64,000 nt of DNA from Streptomyces sp. 1-11 (GTDB taxonomy: Bacteria; Actinomycetota; Actinomycetes; Streptomycetales; Streptomycetaceae): the NCBI RefSeq assembly GCF_007176755.1, contig NZ_BJTV01000001.1, positions 186,001-250,000 on the forward strand, read 5' to 3'. Position 1 is the first letter of the stretch. Each line of letters begins with the position of its first letter. Position numbers and translations under genes: made by a program. Below, one piece after another: positions 25,606 through 34,755 of this stretch. Under the pieces are notes generated by a model. The model saw only the letters and a list, made by a program, of their open reading frames with translations, made no database searches and was not told where the DNA came from.

Positions 25606-27990
25606 GTGACCATCGCGCCAGCCGACCCGGCTTCAGCCACCCCGGCGAGCGGAGCCCCGGTGGAGACCGACGGTCCCGGTGCCGCGCTGCTGCGGACCCT
25701 GACCGAGCTGACCGCCGACCTCCCCGACGCCGACCCCGGCCGGGTCGCCGCCGCCGCGCTGCGCGGCCGGTCGGCCCGGGCCGACGAGGCGGAGTTGCGC
25801 GAGCTGGCCACGGAGTCGGCCGCCGGCCTGATCTCCGAGGACCCCGCCTACTCCCGGCTGGCGGCGAGGCTGCTGACCGTCTCCATCCGCGACGAGGCCG
25901 CCTCGCAGGGCGTCACCTCCTTCACCGGGTCCGTCGCCGTGGGCCACCGCGAGGGCCTGATCGCCGACCGCACCGCGGAGTTCGTGCGTCTGCACGCCGA
26001 GCGGCTCGACGCGCTGGTCGACCCGGCGGCCGACGACCGCTTCGGCTACTTCGGTCTGCGCACCCTGCACAGCCGCTACCTGCTCCGCCACCCCATCACC
26101 CGCAAGGTGATCGAGACGCCCCAGCACTTCATGCTGCGCGTCGCCGCCGGGCTGGCCGAGGACGACAGCGCCCGCTCCGTGGACGAGGTCGCCTCGCTGT
26201 ACGGCCTGATGAGCCGGCTCGACTACCTGCCCTCCTCCCCCACCCTGTTCAACTCCGGCACCCGGCACCCGCAGATGTCGTCCTGCTACCTCCTCGACTC
26301 CCCGCTGGACGAGCTGGACTCCATCTACGACCGCTACCACCAGGTCGCCCGCCTCTCCAAGCACGCCGGCGGCATCGGTCTGTCGTACTCCCGCGTCCGC
26401 AGCCGCGGTTCGCTGATCCGCGGCACCAACGGGCACTCCAACGGCATCGTGCCGTTCCTGAAGACGCTGGACGCCTCGGTGGCCGCGGTGAACCAGGGCG
26501 GCCGGCGCAAGGGCGCGGCCGCGGTGTACCTGGAGACCTGGCACTCCGACATCGAGGAGTTCCTGGAACTGCGCGACAACACCGGTGAGGACGCCCGCCG
26601 TACGCACAACCTGAACCTGGCGCACTGGATCCCGGACGAGTTCATGCGCCGGGTCGACGCCGACGGGCAGTGGTCGCTGTTCTCCCCGGCGGACGTGCCG
26701 GAGCTGGTGGACCTGTGGGGCGAGGAGTTCGACACCGCCTACCGCGCGGCGGAGGCCGCCGGGCTCGCGAGGAAGACGATGCCGGCCCGGGACCTGTACG
26801 GCCGCATGATGCGCACCCTCGCGCAGACCGGCAACGGCTGGATGACCTTCAAGGACGCCGCCAACCGCACCGCCAACCAGACGGCGACCGCCGGGCACGT
26901 CGTGCACTCCTCCAACCTGTGCACGGAGATCCTGGAGGTCACCGACGACGGCGAGACGGCGGTCTGCAACCTGGGCTCGGTCAACCTCGGCGCCTTCGTG
27001 GACACCGCGACGGGCGACCTCGACTGGGAGCGGCTCGACGACACCGTCCGCACGGCCGTGACCTTCCTCGACCGCGTGGTCGACATCAACTTCTACCCCA
27101 CCGAGCAGGCGGGCCGGTCGAACGCCAACTGGCGTCCGGTGGGCCTGGGCGCGATGGGCCTGCAGGACGTCTTCTTCAAGCTGCGGCTGCCCTTCGACTC
27201 CCCCGAGGCGAAGGCCCTGTCCACCCGGATCGCCGAGCGGATCATGCTCGCCGCGTACGAGGCCTCCGCGGACCTCGCCGAGCGCAACGGTCCGCTGCCG
27301 GCCTGGCGCAAGACGCGCACCGCCCAAGGCGTGCTGCACCCCGACCACTACGGCGTGGAGTTCACCTGGCCGGAGCGCTGGGCGGCGCTGCGGGAGCGGA
27401 TCGCCCGGGTCGGCATGCGCAACTCGCTGCTCCTGGCCATCGCGCCCACCGCGACCATCGCGTCCATCGCCGGTGTGTACGAGTGCATCGAGCCGCAGGT
27501 GTCCAACCTGTTCAAGCGCGAGACGCTCTCGGGCGAGTTCCTCCAGGTGAACTCCTACCTGGTGGACGAGCTCAAGCGGCTCGGCGTGTGGGACGCCCAG
27601 ACCCGTGAGGCGCTGCGCGAGTCCAACGGCTCGGTGCAGGGCTTCACCTGGGTGCCGCAGGACGTCCGCGACCTGTACCGCACGGCGTGGGAGATCCCGC
27701 AGCGCGGCCTCATCGACATGGCGGCCGCCCGCACCCCGTTCCTCGACCAGGCGCAGTCGCTGAACCTGTTCCTGGAGACGCCGACCATCGGCAAGCTCTC
27801 CTCGATGTACGCCTACGCCTGGAAGTCCGGGCTGAAGACGACGTACTACCTGCGCTCGCGCCCGGCGACGAGGATCGCCCGCGCCGCACGGGCGCAGACC
27901 CGAGCCACCGTCCCCGTGCAGCAGATCGCCGACCCCGACGCGGTCGCCTGCTCCCTTGAGAACCCCGAGTCCTGCGAGGCCTGCCAGTGA
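25606..27990 (+). CDS. nrdA: Ribonucleoside-diphosphate reductase alpha subunit, class Ia
   Basis: A 794-aa catalytic subunit reducing ribonucleotides to deoxyribonucleotides. The barrel shows HSSNLCTEILEV and VCNLGSVNLGAF (redox Cys pair and active-site region), ARNSLLLAIAPTATIASIAG-like residues after IARVGM, and a C-terminal thioredoxin-interacting CEACQ tail. No canonical ATP-cone (VxKRDG start) is visible in the N-terminal ~90 residues, so overall activity regulation by dATP may be missing or degenerate. GTG 25606 is preferred; upstream sequence is riboswitch leader. The stop overlaps the nrdB ATG by one base. Confidence 0.96.
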   Translation: MTIAPADPASATPASGAPVETDGPGAALLRTLTELTADLPDADPGRVAAAALRGRSARADEAELRELATESAAGLISEDPAYSRLAARLLTVSIRDEAASQGVTSFTGSVAVGHREGLIADRTAEFVRLHAERLDALVDPAADDRFGYFGLRTLHSRYLLRHPITRKVIETPQHFMLRVAAGLAEDDSARSVDEVASLYGLMSRLDYLPSSPTLFNSGTRHPQMSSCYLLDSPLDELDSIYDRYHQVARLSKHAGGIGLSYSRVRSRGSLIRGTNGHSNGIVPFLKTLDASVAAVNQGGRRKGAAAVYLETWHSDIEEFLELRDNTGEDARRTHNLNLAHWIPDEFMRRVDADGQWSLFSPADVPELVDLWGEEFDTAYRAAEAAGLARKTMPARDLYGRMMRTLAQTGNGWMTFKDAANRTANQTATAGHVVHSSNLCTEILEVTDDGETAVCNLGSVNLGAFVDTATGDLDWERLDDTVRTAVTFLDRVVDINFYPTEQAGRSNANWRPVGLGAMGLQDVFFKLRLPFDSPEAKALSTRIAERIMLAAYEASADLAERNGPLPAWRKTRTAQGVLHPDHYGVEFTWPERWAALRERIARVGMRNSLLLAIAPTATIASIAGVYECIEPQVSNLFKRETLSGEFLQVNSYLVDELKRLGVWDAQTREALRESNGSVQGFTWVPQDVRDLYRTAWEIPQRGLIDMAAARTPFLDQAQSLNLFLETPTIGKLSSMYAYAWKSGLKTTYYLRSRPATRIARAARAQTRATVPVQQIADPDAVACSLENPESCEACQ

Positions 27991-29003
27991 TGACCAGCGA
28001 AGCCAAGAACCTGCTCGACCCCGGCTTCGAGCTGACCCTCCGCCCGATGCGCTACCCGGACTTCTACGAGCGCTACCGGGACGCCATCAAGAACACCTGG
28101 ACCGTCGAGGAGGTCGACCTCCACTCGGACGTCGCCGACCTCGCGAAGCTGTCCCCGGCCGAACAGCACCTGATCGGCCGTCTGGTCGCCTTCTTCGCGA
28201 CGGGCGACTCGATCGTCGCGAACAACCTGGTGCTGACCCTCTACAAGCACATCAACTCCCCCGAGGCCCGGCTGTACCTGAGCCGCCAGCTCTTCGAGGA
28301 GGCCGTGCACGTCCAGTTCTACCTGACGCTGCTGGACACCTACCTGCCCGATCCGGACGACCGGGCGGCGGCGTTCGCCGCGGTGGAGAACATCCCCTCC
28401 ATCCGCGAGAAGGCCGGGTTCTGCTTCAAGTGGATCAACGAGGTGGAGAAGCTGGACCGGCTGGAGTCCAAGGCCGACCGCCGCCGCTTCCTGCTGAACC
28501 TCATCTGCTTCGCCGCCTGCATCGAGGGTCTGTTCTTCTACGGCGCCTTCGCCTACGTCTACTGGTTCCGCAGCCGGGGCCTGCTGCACGGCCTGGCCAC
28601 CGGCACCAACTGGGTGTTCCGCGACGAGACGATGCACATGTCCTTCGCCTTCGACGTGGTCGACACCGTCCGCAAGGAGGAGCCGGACCTCTTCGACGAC
28701 GAGCTGCGCGAGCAGGTCACGGACATGCTGCGGGAGGCCGTCGAGGCCGAGCTGCAGTTCGCGCGCGACCTGTGCGGCGACGGCCTCCCGGGGATGAACA
28801 CCGAGTCGATGCGGCAGTACCTGGAGTGCGTCGCCGACCAGCGCCTGACGCGCCTGGGCTTCGCTCCGGTGTACGGCTCGGAGAACCCGTTCTCCTTCAT
28901 GGAGCTGCAGGGCGTTCAGGAGCTGACGAACTTCTTCGAGCGCCGTCCGTCGGCGTACCAGGTGGCCGTGGAGGGCACGGTCGACCTGGACGAGGACTTC
29001 TGA
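27990..29003 (+). CDS. nrdB: Ribonucleoside-diphosphate reductase beta subunit, class Ia
   Basis: A 337-aa diiron subunit that generates the tyrosyl radical used by NrdA. Metal ligands are seen in EEAVHVQFY, where the Tyr four residues after the His is the expected radical site, and in ACIEGLFFYG and FRDETMHMSF. ATG 27990 shares one base with the nrdA stop (TGATG). It completes the two essential genes of the B12-riboswitch operon. Confidence 0.96.
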   Translation: MTSEAKNLLDPGFELTLRPMRYPDFYERYRDAIKNTWTVEEVDLHSDVADLAKLSPAEQHLIGRLVAFFATGDSIVANNLVLTLYKHINSPEARLYLSRQLFEEAVHVQFYLTLLDTYLPDPDDRAAAFAAVENIPSIREKAGFCFKWINEVEKLDRLESKADRRRFLLNLICFAACIEGLFFYGAFAYVYWFRSRGLLHGLATGTNWVFRDETMHMSFAFDVVDTVRKEEPDLFDDELREQVTDMLREAVEAELQFARDLCGDGLPGMNTESMRQYLECVADQRLTRLGFAPVYGSENPFSFMELQGVQELTNFFERRPSAYQVAVEGTVDLDEDF

Positions 29004-29170
29004 GCCTCCTTCCTGCGGCTCGTCGTGTCCTGGTCCGCCTGAGCCTCCCTGAGTTGTCGGTCGACGCGCCGGTCGCGGGCGATGCCGAGCACGGACGGGA
29101 GGATCAGCAGGACCAGGATGCCGAGCGTGGCGAGCATTCCGATCAGGCCTTCGATCTGGTTTCCGGTCAT
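28916..29170 (-). CDS. Possible small membrane protein antisense to the nrdB end
   Basis: An 84-aa ORF opening MTGNQIEGLIGMLATLGILV, one membrane helix followed by a strongly charged segment (ARDRRVDRQLREAQADQDTT). The N-terminal part lies outside nrdB in the nrdB-nrdS gap, but the last 88 bp overlap nrdB antisense. No good ribosome site precedes the ATG. It could be real (small one-helix proteins are common) or fortuitous. Confidence 0.4.
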   Translation of the reverse strand: MTGNQIEGLIGMLATLGILVLLILPSVLGIARDRRVDRQLREAQADQDTTSRRKEAQKSSSRSTVPSTATWYADGRRSKKFVSS

Positions 29171-29262
29171 GACACCAATGTCGCGCCGGACGCTCCTTAC
29201 CGACAGTGGCAGGACTGCCGTGCACCCTCGATTTACTGCCAGCTTCGGGGCACACTGGCAGC

Positions 29263-30228
29263 ATGCTGAGGAATGTGGCGGCGGTACTGCTGGACGGCGT
29301 GCATCCCTTCGAGCTGGGGGTGGTGTGCGAGGTCTTCGGCATCGACCGCAGTGACGAGGGCCTGCCCGTGTACGACTTCGCCGTGGTCTCGGCGGAGGGA
29401 CCGGCGCTGAGCACCCATGTCGGCGGGCTCACCGTGTCGACGCCGTACGGTCTGGAGCGGCTGGAGGAGGCCGACCTGATCGCGGTGCCGGCCGGCAGCG
29501 ACTACGTCACCCGGGAGTATCCGCCCGCACTGCTCGACGCCCTGGTGCGGGCCGTGGAGCGGGGCACCCGGGTGCTCAGCGTGTGCTCGGGCGTCTTCGT
29601 GCTCGGCGCCGCCGGACTGCTCGACGGCCGGCGGTGCAGTGTGCACTGGCGGCAGGCGGGGGAACTGGCGCTGCGCAATCCCCGGGCGCTCATCGAGCCG
29701 GACGTCCTGTACGTCGACGAGGACCCGGTGATCACCTCCGCCGGCACCGCGGCCGGCATCGACGCCTGTCTGCACCTCGTGCGCAAGGAGCAGGGCCCGG
29801 AGGTCGCGAAGAAGATCGCCCGGCGGATGGTGGTGCCGCCGCACCGGGACGGCGGACAGGCGCAGTACATCGAGCGGCCGCTGCCCGCGGCTCGCTGCGA
29901 CACGGTCGGCGAGGTGCTGGTGTGGATGGAGGGGCACCTGGACCGGGAGGTGACCGTGGAACAGCTCGCCGCCCGCGCCCACATGGCCCCGCGCACCTTC
30001 GCCCGCCGCTTCCAGCAGGAGACGGGCACGACCCCCTACCGCTGGCTGCTGCGCCAGCGGGTGCTGCTGGCACAGGAACTGCTGGAGGGCACGGACGAGA
30101 CCATGGACGCCATCGCCTCCCGCACCGGCTTCGGTACGGCGGCGGCGCTGCGCCACCAGTTCGTCCGCGCCCTCGGCACGACCCCGAACGCCTACCGGCG
30201 CGCGTTCCGCGGCCCCGAGGCCGCCTGA
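29263..30228 (+). CDS. nrdS: GlxA-type AraC regulator NrdS
   Basis: A 321-aa regulator with an N-terminal DJ-1/PfpI-like domain (about 1-180, with the elbow Cys in VLSVCSGVFVLGAAGLL) and a C-terminal AraC double helix-turn-helix (VTVEQLAARAHMAPRTFARRF and MDAIASRTGFGTAAALRHQF). In S. coelicolor the AraC-like gene after nrdB is named nrdS and belongs to the riboswitch-controlled nrdABS transcript. Here the gap to nrdB is 259 bp, so a separate promoter is possible. Its role in nucleotide metabolism is not established. Confidence 0.85.
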   Translation: MLRNVAAVLLDGVHPFELGVVCEVFGIDRSDEGLPVYDFAVVSAEGPALSTHVGGLTVSTPYGLERLEEADLIAVPAGSDYVTREYPPALLDALVRAVERGTRVLSVCSGVFVLGAAGLLDGRRCSVHWRQAGELALRNPRALIEPDVLYVDEDPVITSAGTAAGIDACLHLVRKEQGPEVAKKIARRMVVPPHRDGGQAQYIERPLPAARCDTVGEVLVWMEGHLDREVTVEQLAARAHMAPRTFARRFQQETGTTPYRWLLRQRVLLAQELLEGTDETMDAIASRTGFGTAAALRHQFVRALGTTPNAYRRAFRGPEAA

Positions 30229-30244
30229 GCGCGCCGGCGGCGGC

Positions 30245-31615
30245 CTACCAGGGCACCGGCTTCAGCAGCAGCTTCTGCGGCCGCAGCGTGATGCCCACCC
30301 GGGTGCTGTCGTCCGACCCGCCGGCCTGCTCGAAGCGGTACTTCGCCGAGACCGCCGCGGTGATCAGGGTGAGCTGGGCCATGGAGAAGTGGTCGCTGGG
30401 GCACTTGCGGTTGCCGACGCTGAACGGGCTCATCGCGTACTTCGGCACCTCCTTGGCCCGCTCCGGCAGCCAGCGGTCGGGGTCGAAGTCGAGGTGGCGG
30501 CCGTAGGAGCCGGGGTCGCGCTGGACGGCGTACGGGCTGTAGACGATGTCCGCGCCCGCCGGAATGCGATAGCCGCCCAGCGTGGTGTCGGTGATCGCGC
30601 GCCGGGTCAGAATCCATACGGCGGGCCGCAGCCGCATGGCCTCGACGACGACATTGTTGGTGTGGGTGAGCCGGCGGACGTGCTCGAATGCGACGGGCCG
30701 GCCGCCGGTCACGGATTCGACCTCGGCGCGCACCTTCTCGGCGTGTTCCGGGTGTTCCGCGAGCACCTGGAGCAGCCACATGATCGTGGAGGCGACCGTT
30801 TCGCTTCCCGGGGTGACTATCGCCACCACCTGGTCGTGAATCTCCTGCTCCCCGATGGGCTCCCCATTGTCGTCCTTCGCCTCCAGCAATGCCGTCAGCA
30901 AATCGTCCGGCTTTTGACCGGATGCCCTCCGCTCGGCGACGATCTCGTCGACCAGGAGATGCAGATCGGCCAGTGCCCGGTTGAATTCGCGGTTGGCCGG
31001 GAACGGCAGCCGGTACAGCGGTCCGAGCGGGACGACCATCCGGCGGTACATACCGCGGAAGACGGTGGCGAGGTCGGCGCTCAGCCGCTCGGCGCGCTCG
31101 TCCATGTACTCGCCGCGCAGCAGGCAGCGGGCGGCGATGCGCACCGCGACCCGGAAGGACTCCGAGGTGCAGTCGACGGCCGCGCCGGGCCGCCAGCGCT
31201 CGGTCAGCGCGTGCGCCTCCTCCTCCATGACGGGGCCGTAGGCGGGGACGGCGTCGAGCCGGAACGCGGGCTGGATGGTGCGCCGCTGGCGCCGGTGCCG
31301 AGGGCCGTTCGCGGTGGCCACGCCCTCCTTGCCGAGCAGGCCCTCCAGGGACTCCCACAGCGGCCCGTCGATCCGGTAGTCCGTGCTGAGCGCGAGCGCG
31401 CCGGTGAGCGCCGGGGTGGTGACCGCGTACACCGTCTTGGGGCCGAGCTTGAGGCGCACCACGTCGCCGTGCGCGCGCAGCCCGGTCATGAAGGCGAGCG
31501 GGTCGCGGACCAGCTTGAGGCCGTGCCCGAGGACCGGGACGGCGCCGCCGGCGAGCGGGGGCTCGCGCAGCTCCGGCGCTTCGGAGGGCTGGGGCTTGAC
31601 GGATTCGACGGTCAT
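30245..31615 (-). CDS. cyp170A1: CYP170A-type cytochrome P450 (albaflavenone synthase)
   Basis: A 456-aa soluble P450. The I-helix reads [19 protein letters not shown], the K-helix EAMRLRPAV, and the heme ligand Cys405 lies in [13 protein letters not shown], where Ser replaces the usual Gly two residues after the Cys. In S. coelicolor CYP170A1 oxidises epi-isozizaene to albaflavenols and albaflavenone and also moonlights as a farnesene synthase. The ATG overlaps the stop of the terpene synthase gene (ATGA), which fixes its place in the two-enzyme pathway. It is convergent with nrdS, 16 bp away. Confidence 0.93.
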   Translation of the reverse strand: MTVESVKPQPSEAPELREPPLAGGAVPVLGHGLKLVRDPLAFMTGLRAHGDVVRLKLGPKTVYAVTTPALTGALALSTDYRIDGPLWESLEGLLGKEGVATANGPRHRRQRRTIQPAFRLDAVPAYGPVMEEEAHALTERWRPGAAVDCTSESFRVAVRIAARCLLRGEYMDERAERLSADLATVFRGMYRRMVVPLGPLYRLPFPANREFNRALADLHLLVDEIVAERRASGQKPDDLLTALLEAKDDNGEPIGEQEIHDQVVAIVTPGSETVASTIMWLLQVLAEHPEHAEKVRAEVESVTGGRPVAFEHVRRLTHTNNVVVEAMRLRPAVWILTRRAITDTTLGGYRIPAGADIVYSPYAVQRDPGSYGRHLDFDPDRWLPERAKEVPKYAMSPFSVGNRKCPSDHFSMAQLTLITAAVSAKYRFEQAGGSDDSTRVGITLRPQKLLLKPVPW

Positions 31616-32697
31616 TTCTCACCTGCCGCTTCGTTGGTGACGTACGGGGGTGTGGACCGGTCCTCCCAGCTGTCGACCATGTACCGGCCCGACTCGTGGT
31701 GGAACCAGTAGACGGCGCTGAACCAGTTGCGCATGTTTCCGACGCAGGCGCGGACGGCGGTGCCGAGTTCCTTTCCCGACACCGTGCCGTCGTCGGCGAG
31801 TTCGTCGGCGAACCGCAGGGCCTCGCTTTCGGCGACCAGGAATTCGCCGACGCACCGCTCCACCCGCAGTCTGATTTCCTCGACCGCTTCCTCCAGGGTC
31901 AGACCCTGATGTGTGACGAGACTGATGCCGAGATTGTGCACCTCGTCGCCCGCGATTTCCTTGGGCAGTGAGCAGAGGTCGTTGTACCAGGCGGCGAATT
32001 CCTGGCTCAGCAGCGCCGGACGGCGGTACACAGGGTTTTTCCGCACGGCGTCCGGGAGTTCGCGTCCGGCGCTCGGCTCCAGGAGATCCGTCCATATCCA
32101 GTGGGCGAAGGTGAGCCGTCGCAGGGCGAGGTACTCCTCGACCTGCGGGACGTACCCCCGGGTGCGGTTGTGGAACTCGCGGTCGTAGGCGTCGATCACC
32201 GCGTGGAAGTGCCGGGTGAAGCGCTGGTTCCAGGTGTGCGGCAGGAACGAGAACAGCCGCAGCACGCTGTCCGCGAGCCCCGCGACCACCGGGTCGGGAT
32301 GGCCCAGGTGCTGCTGGGGCGCGTCGAGGGCCGCGTGCAGCCGGTGCCGCAGGCGCCGCCAGTCGGCGGCCCGGCCGTGGACGATGTCGCGGTCGTGGCG
32401 GTCGTCCCAGACGAAGAACCAGGCGCTGTAGTCGGCGATGGCCTGCAGCACCTCGTCGGAGGCGTCGGTGTAGTACCCCGCCATGAGGTCGGTGTAGCAC
32501 AGGCCGTCGGCGTGTTCCCGGACCTTGTCCGCCGGCATGAGCCGCTTTTCGAGCAGCCACTGCCGGGTCTTCTCCTGGAGCTTCGGCCAATACGGGTGGA
32601 GTTGTCGTGGAAAGGAGTCCTCGATCACCGGAAGTGCGAGAGACGGCGGCACCGCCGACGAGGCCGTCGATGTGGTGCCGGGTGAGAAAGCGTGCAC
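31612..32697 (-). CDS. cyc1: Epi-isozizaene synthase (sesquiterpene cyclase)
   Basis: A 361-aa class I terpene synthase that cyclises farnesyl diphosphate to the tricyclic epi-isozizaene. The metal-binding DDxxD motif appears as [11 protein letters not shown] near residue 97 and the NSE triad as [11 protein letters not shown] near 238. The C-terminal active-site lid is [21 protein letters not shown]. It is strongly reminiscent of S. coelicolor SCO5222. GTG 32697 follows GAGGGGA at 6-nt spacing. It is translationally coupled to the P450 downstream. Confidence 0.96.
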   Translation of the reverse strand: MHAFSPGTTSTASSAVPPSLALPVIEDSFPRQLHPYWPKLQEKTRQWLLEKRLMPADKVREHADGLCYTDLMAGYYTDASDEVLQAIADYSAWFFVWDDRHDRDIVHGRAADWRRLRHRLHAALDAPQQHLGHPDPVVAGLADSVLRLFSFLPHTWNQRFTRHFHAVIDAYDREFHNRTRGYVPQVEEYLALRRLTFAHWIWTDLLEPSAGRELPDAVRKNPVYRRPALLSQEFAAWYNDLCSLPKEIAGDEVHNLGISLVTHQGLTLEEAVEEIRLRVERCVGEFLVAESEALRFADELADDGTVSGKELGTAVRACVGNMRNWFSAVYWFHHESGRYMVDSWEDRSTPPYVTNEAAGEK

Positions 32698-32762
32698 GAA
32701 CTGTCCCCTCTCAGCCGCCAGGAGCGCACACCCTCCATGTCGTGCCGGGCATGCGCCGTTGC

Positions 32763-32778
32763 GTAACCCCCCGGTTAC
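32763..32778 (-). promoter_or_regulatory. Inverted repeat upstream of the terpene synthase
   Basis: GTAACC and GGTTAC form a perfect 6-bp inverted repeat with a 4-nt spacer, 66-81 bp before the GTG start, in a locally AT-richer patch. It is a plausible regulator binding site; no regulator is known to match. Confidence 0.3.
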
Positions 32779-32867
32779 CATTCAGCACTACAACTGACCG
32801 TCCAGGGAACGGATTTGCTTCAATCGCCACCCCTGATTGCCGGGATTCACGTGGCGAACAAATGAAC

Positions 32868-32901
32868 GACGCCCGGCCGGGACGGATCCCGGACGGGCGT
32901 C
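32868..32901. terminator. Hairpin terminator downstream of the deformylase gene
   Basis: GACGCCCGGCCGGGA pairs with TCCCGGACGGGCGTC (one mismatch) around a 4-nt loop. It ends the deformylase transcript and insulates the terpene synthase promoter. Confidence 0.75.
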
Positions 32902-32954
32902 GTGACGGACGTCGTCGCTGCTCTGCGCGGCGGCCGGGGTTCCGGCCGGGCGGC

Positions 32955-33605
32955 TCAGCCGTTGGCCACCACGGGGTAGCGGGGCTCGTTCTCGGCCATC
33001 TGCCGCAGCGCGTCCTTGCGGTCGCGCTTGGACAGGCGGTCGATGTAGAGGTAGCCGTACAGGTGGTCGGTCTCGTGCTGCAAACACCGTGCGAAGTAGC
33101 CGGTGCCGCGCACCCTGACCGGGTTGCCCTTCTCGTCCTGGCCGGTCACCTCGGCGTAGTCGGGACGCGCGAGCGAGGCGTACGCCGTGGGGACGGACAG
33201 GCAGCCCTCGTTGCTGTCGTCCAGCCTGCGCCGGTCGGCGGGCAGGTCGACCAGCTTCGGATTGCACACCACGCCGACGTGCCGGACGCCCTCGTCGTCC
33301 TGGCAGTCGTACACGAAGACCTTCAGGTCGACGCCGATCTGGTTGGCGGCCAGGCCCACGCCCTCGGCGGTGCGCTGGCTGGCGAACATGTCGGCGACCA
33401 GCCGGTCCAGCTCGGCGCCGAAATCGGTGACGTCCTTGCACTCCTTGTGCAGCACCGGGTTGCCGACGACCGTGATCGGCCGCGAGGTGCCGCGCTCGCG
33501 CCAGGTCCTCTCGCGCTCCTCGCAGTCCTCCGTGTCGACGACGTAGCCCTCGTCGTCGACGGGGAGCACGCCCGCGTGCTGCTGATCGGTGTCCTGCTGC
33601 GCCAT
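32955..33605 (-). CDS. def: Peptide deformylase
   Basis: A 216-aa metalloenzyme removing the N-formyl group from nascent proteins. All three family motifs are present: [10 protein letters not shown] (motif 1), EGCLSVP with the metal Cys (motif 2) and QHETDHLYG with two metal His (motif 3). About 45 extra N-terminal residues, acidic and poorly conserved, precede the usual start of the fold. It stands alone with its own terminator. Confidence 0.97.
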   Translation of the reverse strand: MAQQDTDQQHAGVLPVDDEGYVVDTEDCEERERTWRERGTSRPITVVGNPVLHKECKDVTDFGAELDRLVADMFASQRTAEGVGLAANQIGVDLKVFVYDCQDDEGVRHVGVVCNPKLVDLPADRRRLDDSNEGCLSVPTAYASLARPDYAEVTGQDEKGNPVRVRGTGYFARCLQHETDHLYGYLYIDRLSKRDRKDALRQMAENEPRYPVVANG

Positions 33606-33674
33606 GACCGACGTATGCCTTCCTGCAAGCCTTGAACTCTCGGATACAGCCTAAACGGGGCCGGTCACCGCCGG

Positions 33675-34730
33675 TCAGCAAACCTCTTCGAGATCACGCC
33701 AGTCCCTGGAGTCCGGGCTGTCCGCCACCCACCCGTCGAGCAGCCCCCGCACGAGCGACGCCGGCGCGGCCACCCCGCACTCGCGCTCCGGCACCCAGAG
33801 CTGGCCGTCGGTACGGTGCCCGAGCGGTCCCGGGTGACCGGGCTCACTGTGATCGTGCGGGTCCAGGTGCTCGCCGTCGCCCTCGTCGGACGGCATCCGC
33901 GACTCCGAGCACATCCGGCACAGCAGCCGCACCGAGGAGGACCAGTCCTCCGCGGCGAACCCGGCGTCCGCCGCCAGCTGTTCCAGGGCGTCCCGGTCGG
34001 CCTCCGTGGCCGCCTCCAGCAGCACCACCCAGGTGGGCACGGGCGAGGGCGCCCACAGCTCGATCTCGTCGAACACCGGGAAGGAGTGCCCGGCGGACGT
34101 GGTGCGCTCGCCGTGCGGGACGCCGTCGTGCAGCACGACCTCGCCCCAGCGCCGCCCGGACGAGGGCAGCGGGATGGACAGCACCTCGATCCGCGCCGGG
34201 TCCAGCCTGCGCCCCCACACGACCTCGGCCTCGCCCTCCGGGGAGAGCCGCACGGCCGCGCTGCCCAGGTCCATGCCGAGCGGCTCGCCCGCGGCGGTGG
34301 CGCCCCCGGGCACCCGCAGCCCGTAGGCCTGCCAGGCGCGCCGGGCCAGCGGCCAGTCCTGCAGGGCGGTCGCGGCGATGCCGACGTTCCACCAGTCGGG
34401 GGCGCCGGTCTCCCGGTCCAGCAGCGCGACCGCCCGCAGACCCGCCGCGCGGGCCTGCTCCCAGTCGTGCCGGAACTTGTGCAGCAGGGCGAGGTTGAAC
34501 CAGGACTCCGCCAGCCAGGGTTCCAGGTCGGCGGCGCGTGTCAGCAGCTCGCCCGCGTCCTCGTACCGGCCGTCGCCGATGAGCGTGAACGCCCGGTCGG
34601 TGGCCTGCCGCCAGGAGGCGGAGGGCCGGTGCCGTCCCTTTCCGAAGATCCTCACGATTCCCGCCTGCCAGTTCCAGTTCCGCTCAGTGGGCTGGCTTGT
34701 GCCCCCGGACACCCTCTCCATCGCATCCAA
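33675..34730 (-). CDS. Tetratricopeptide-repeat protein
   Basis: A 351-aa cytoplasmic protein. Residues ~40-135 contain two or three TPR-like helical hairpins (ATDRAFTLIGDGRYEDAGELL, SWFNLALLHKFRHDWEQARAAGLRA). The middle carries a beta-rich domain and the C-terminus contains CRMCSES and a His/Asp/Glu-rich loop that could bind metal. No enzymatic motif is seen. The gene precedes the HD-domain pair but is read independently. Confidence 0.75.
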   Translation of the reverse strand: MDAMERVSGGTSQPTERNWNWQAGIVRIFGKGRHRPSASWRQATDRAFTLIGDGRYEDAGELLTRAADLEPWLAESWFNLALLHKFRHDWEQARAAGLRAVALLDRETGAPDWWNVGIAATALQDWPLARRAWQAYGLRVPGGATAAGEPLGMDLGSAAVRLSPEGEAEVVWGRRLDPARIEVLSIPLPSSGRRWGEVVLHDGVPHGERTTSAGHSFPVFDEIELWAPSPVPTWVVLLEAATEADRDALEQLAADAGFAAEDWSSSVRLLCRMCSESRMPSDEGDGEHLDPHDHSEPGHPGPLGHRTDGQLWVPERECGVAAPASLVRGLLDGWVADSPDSRDWRDLEEVC

Positions 34731-34755
34731 CCACGTACGGCCTCAAAGGCGCTCA

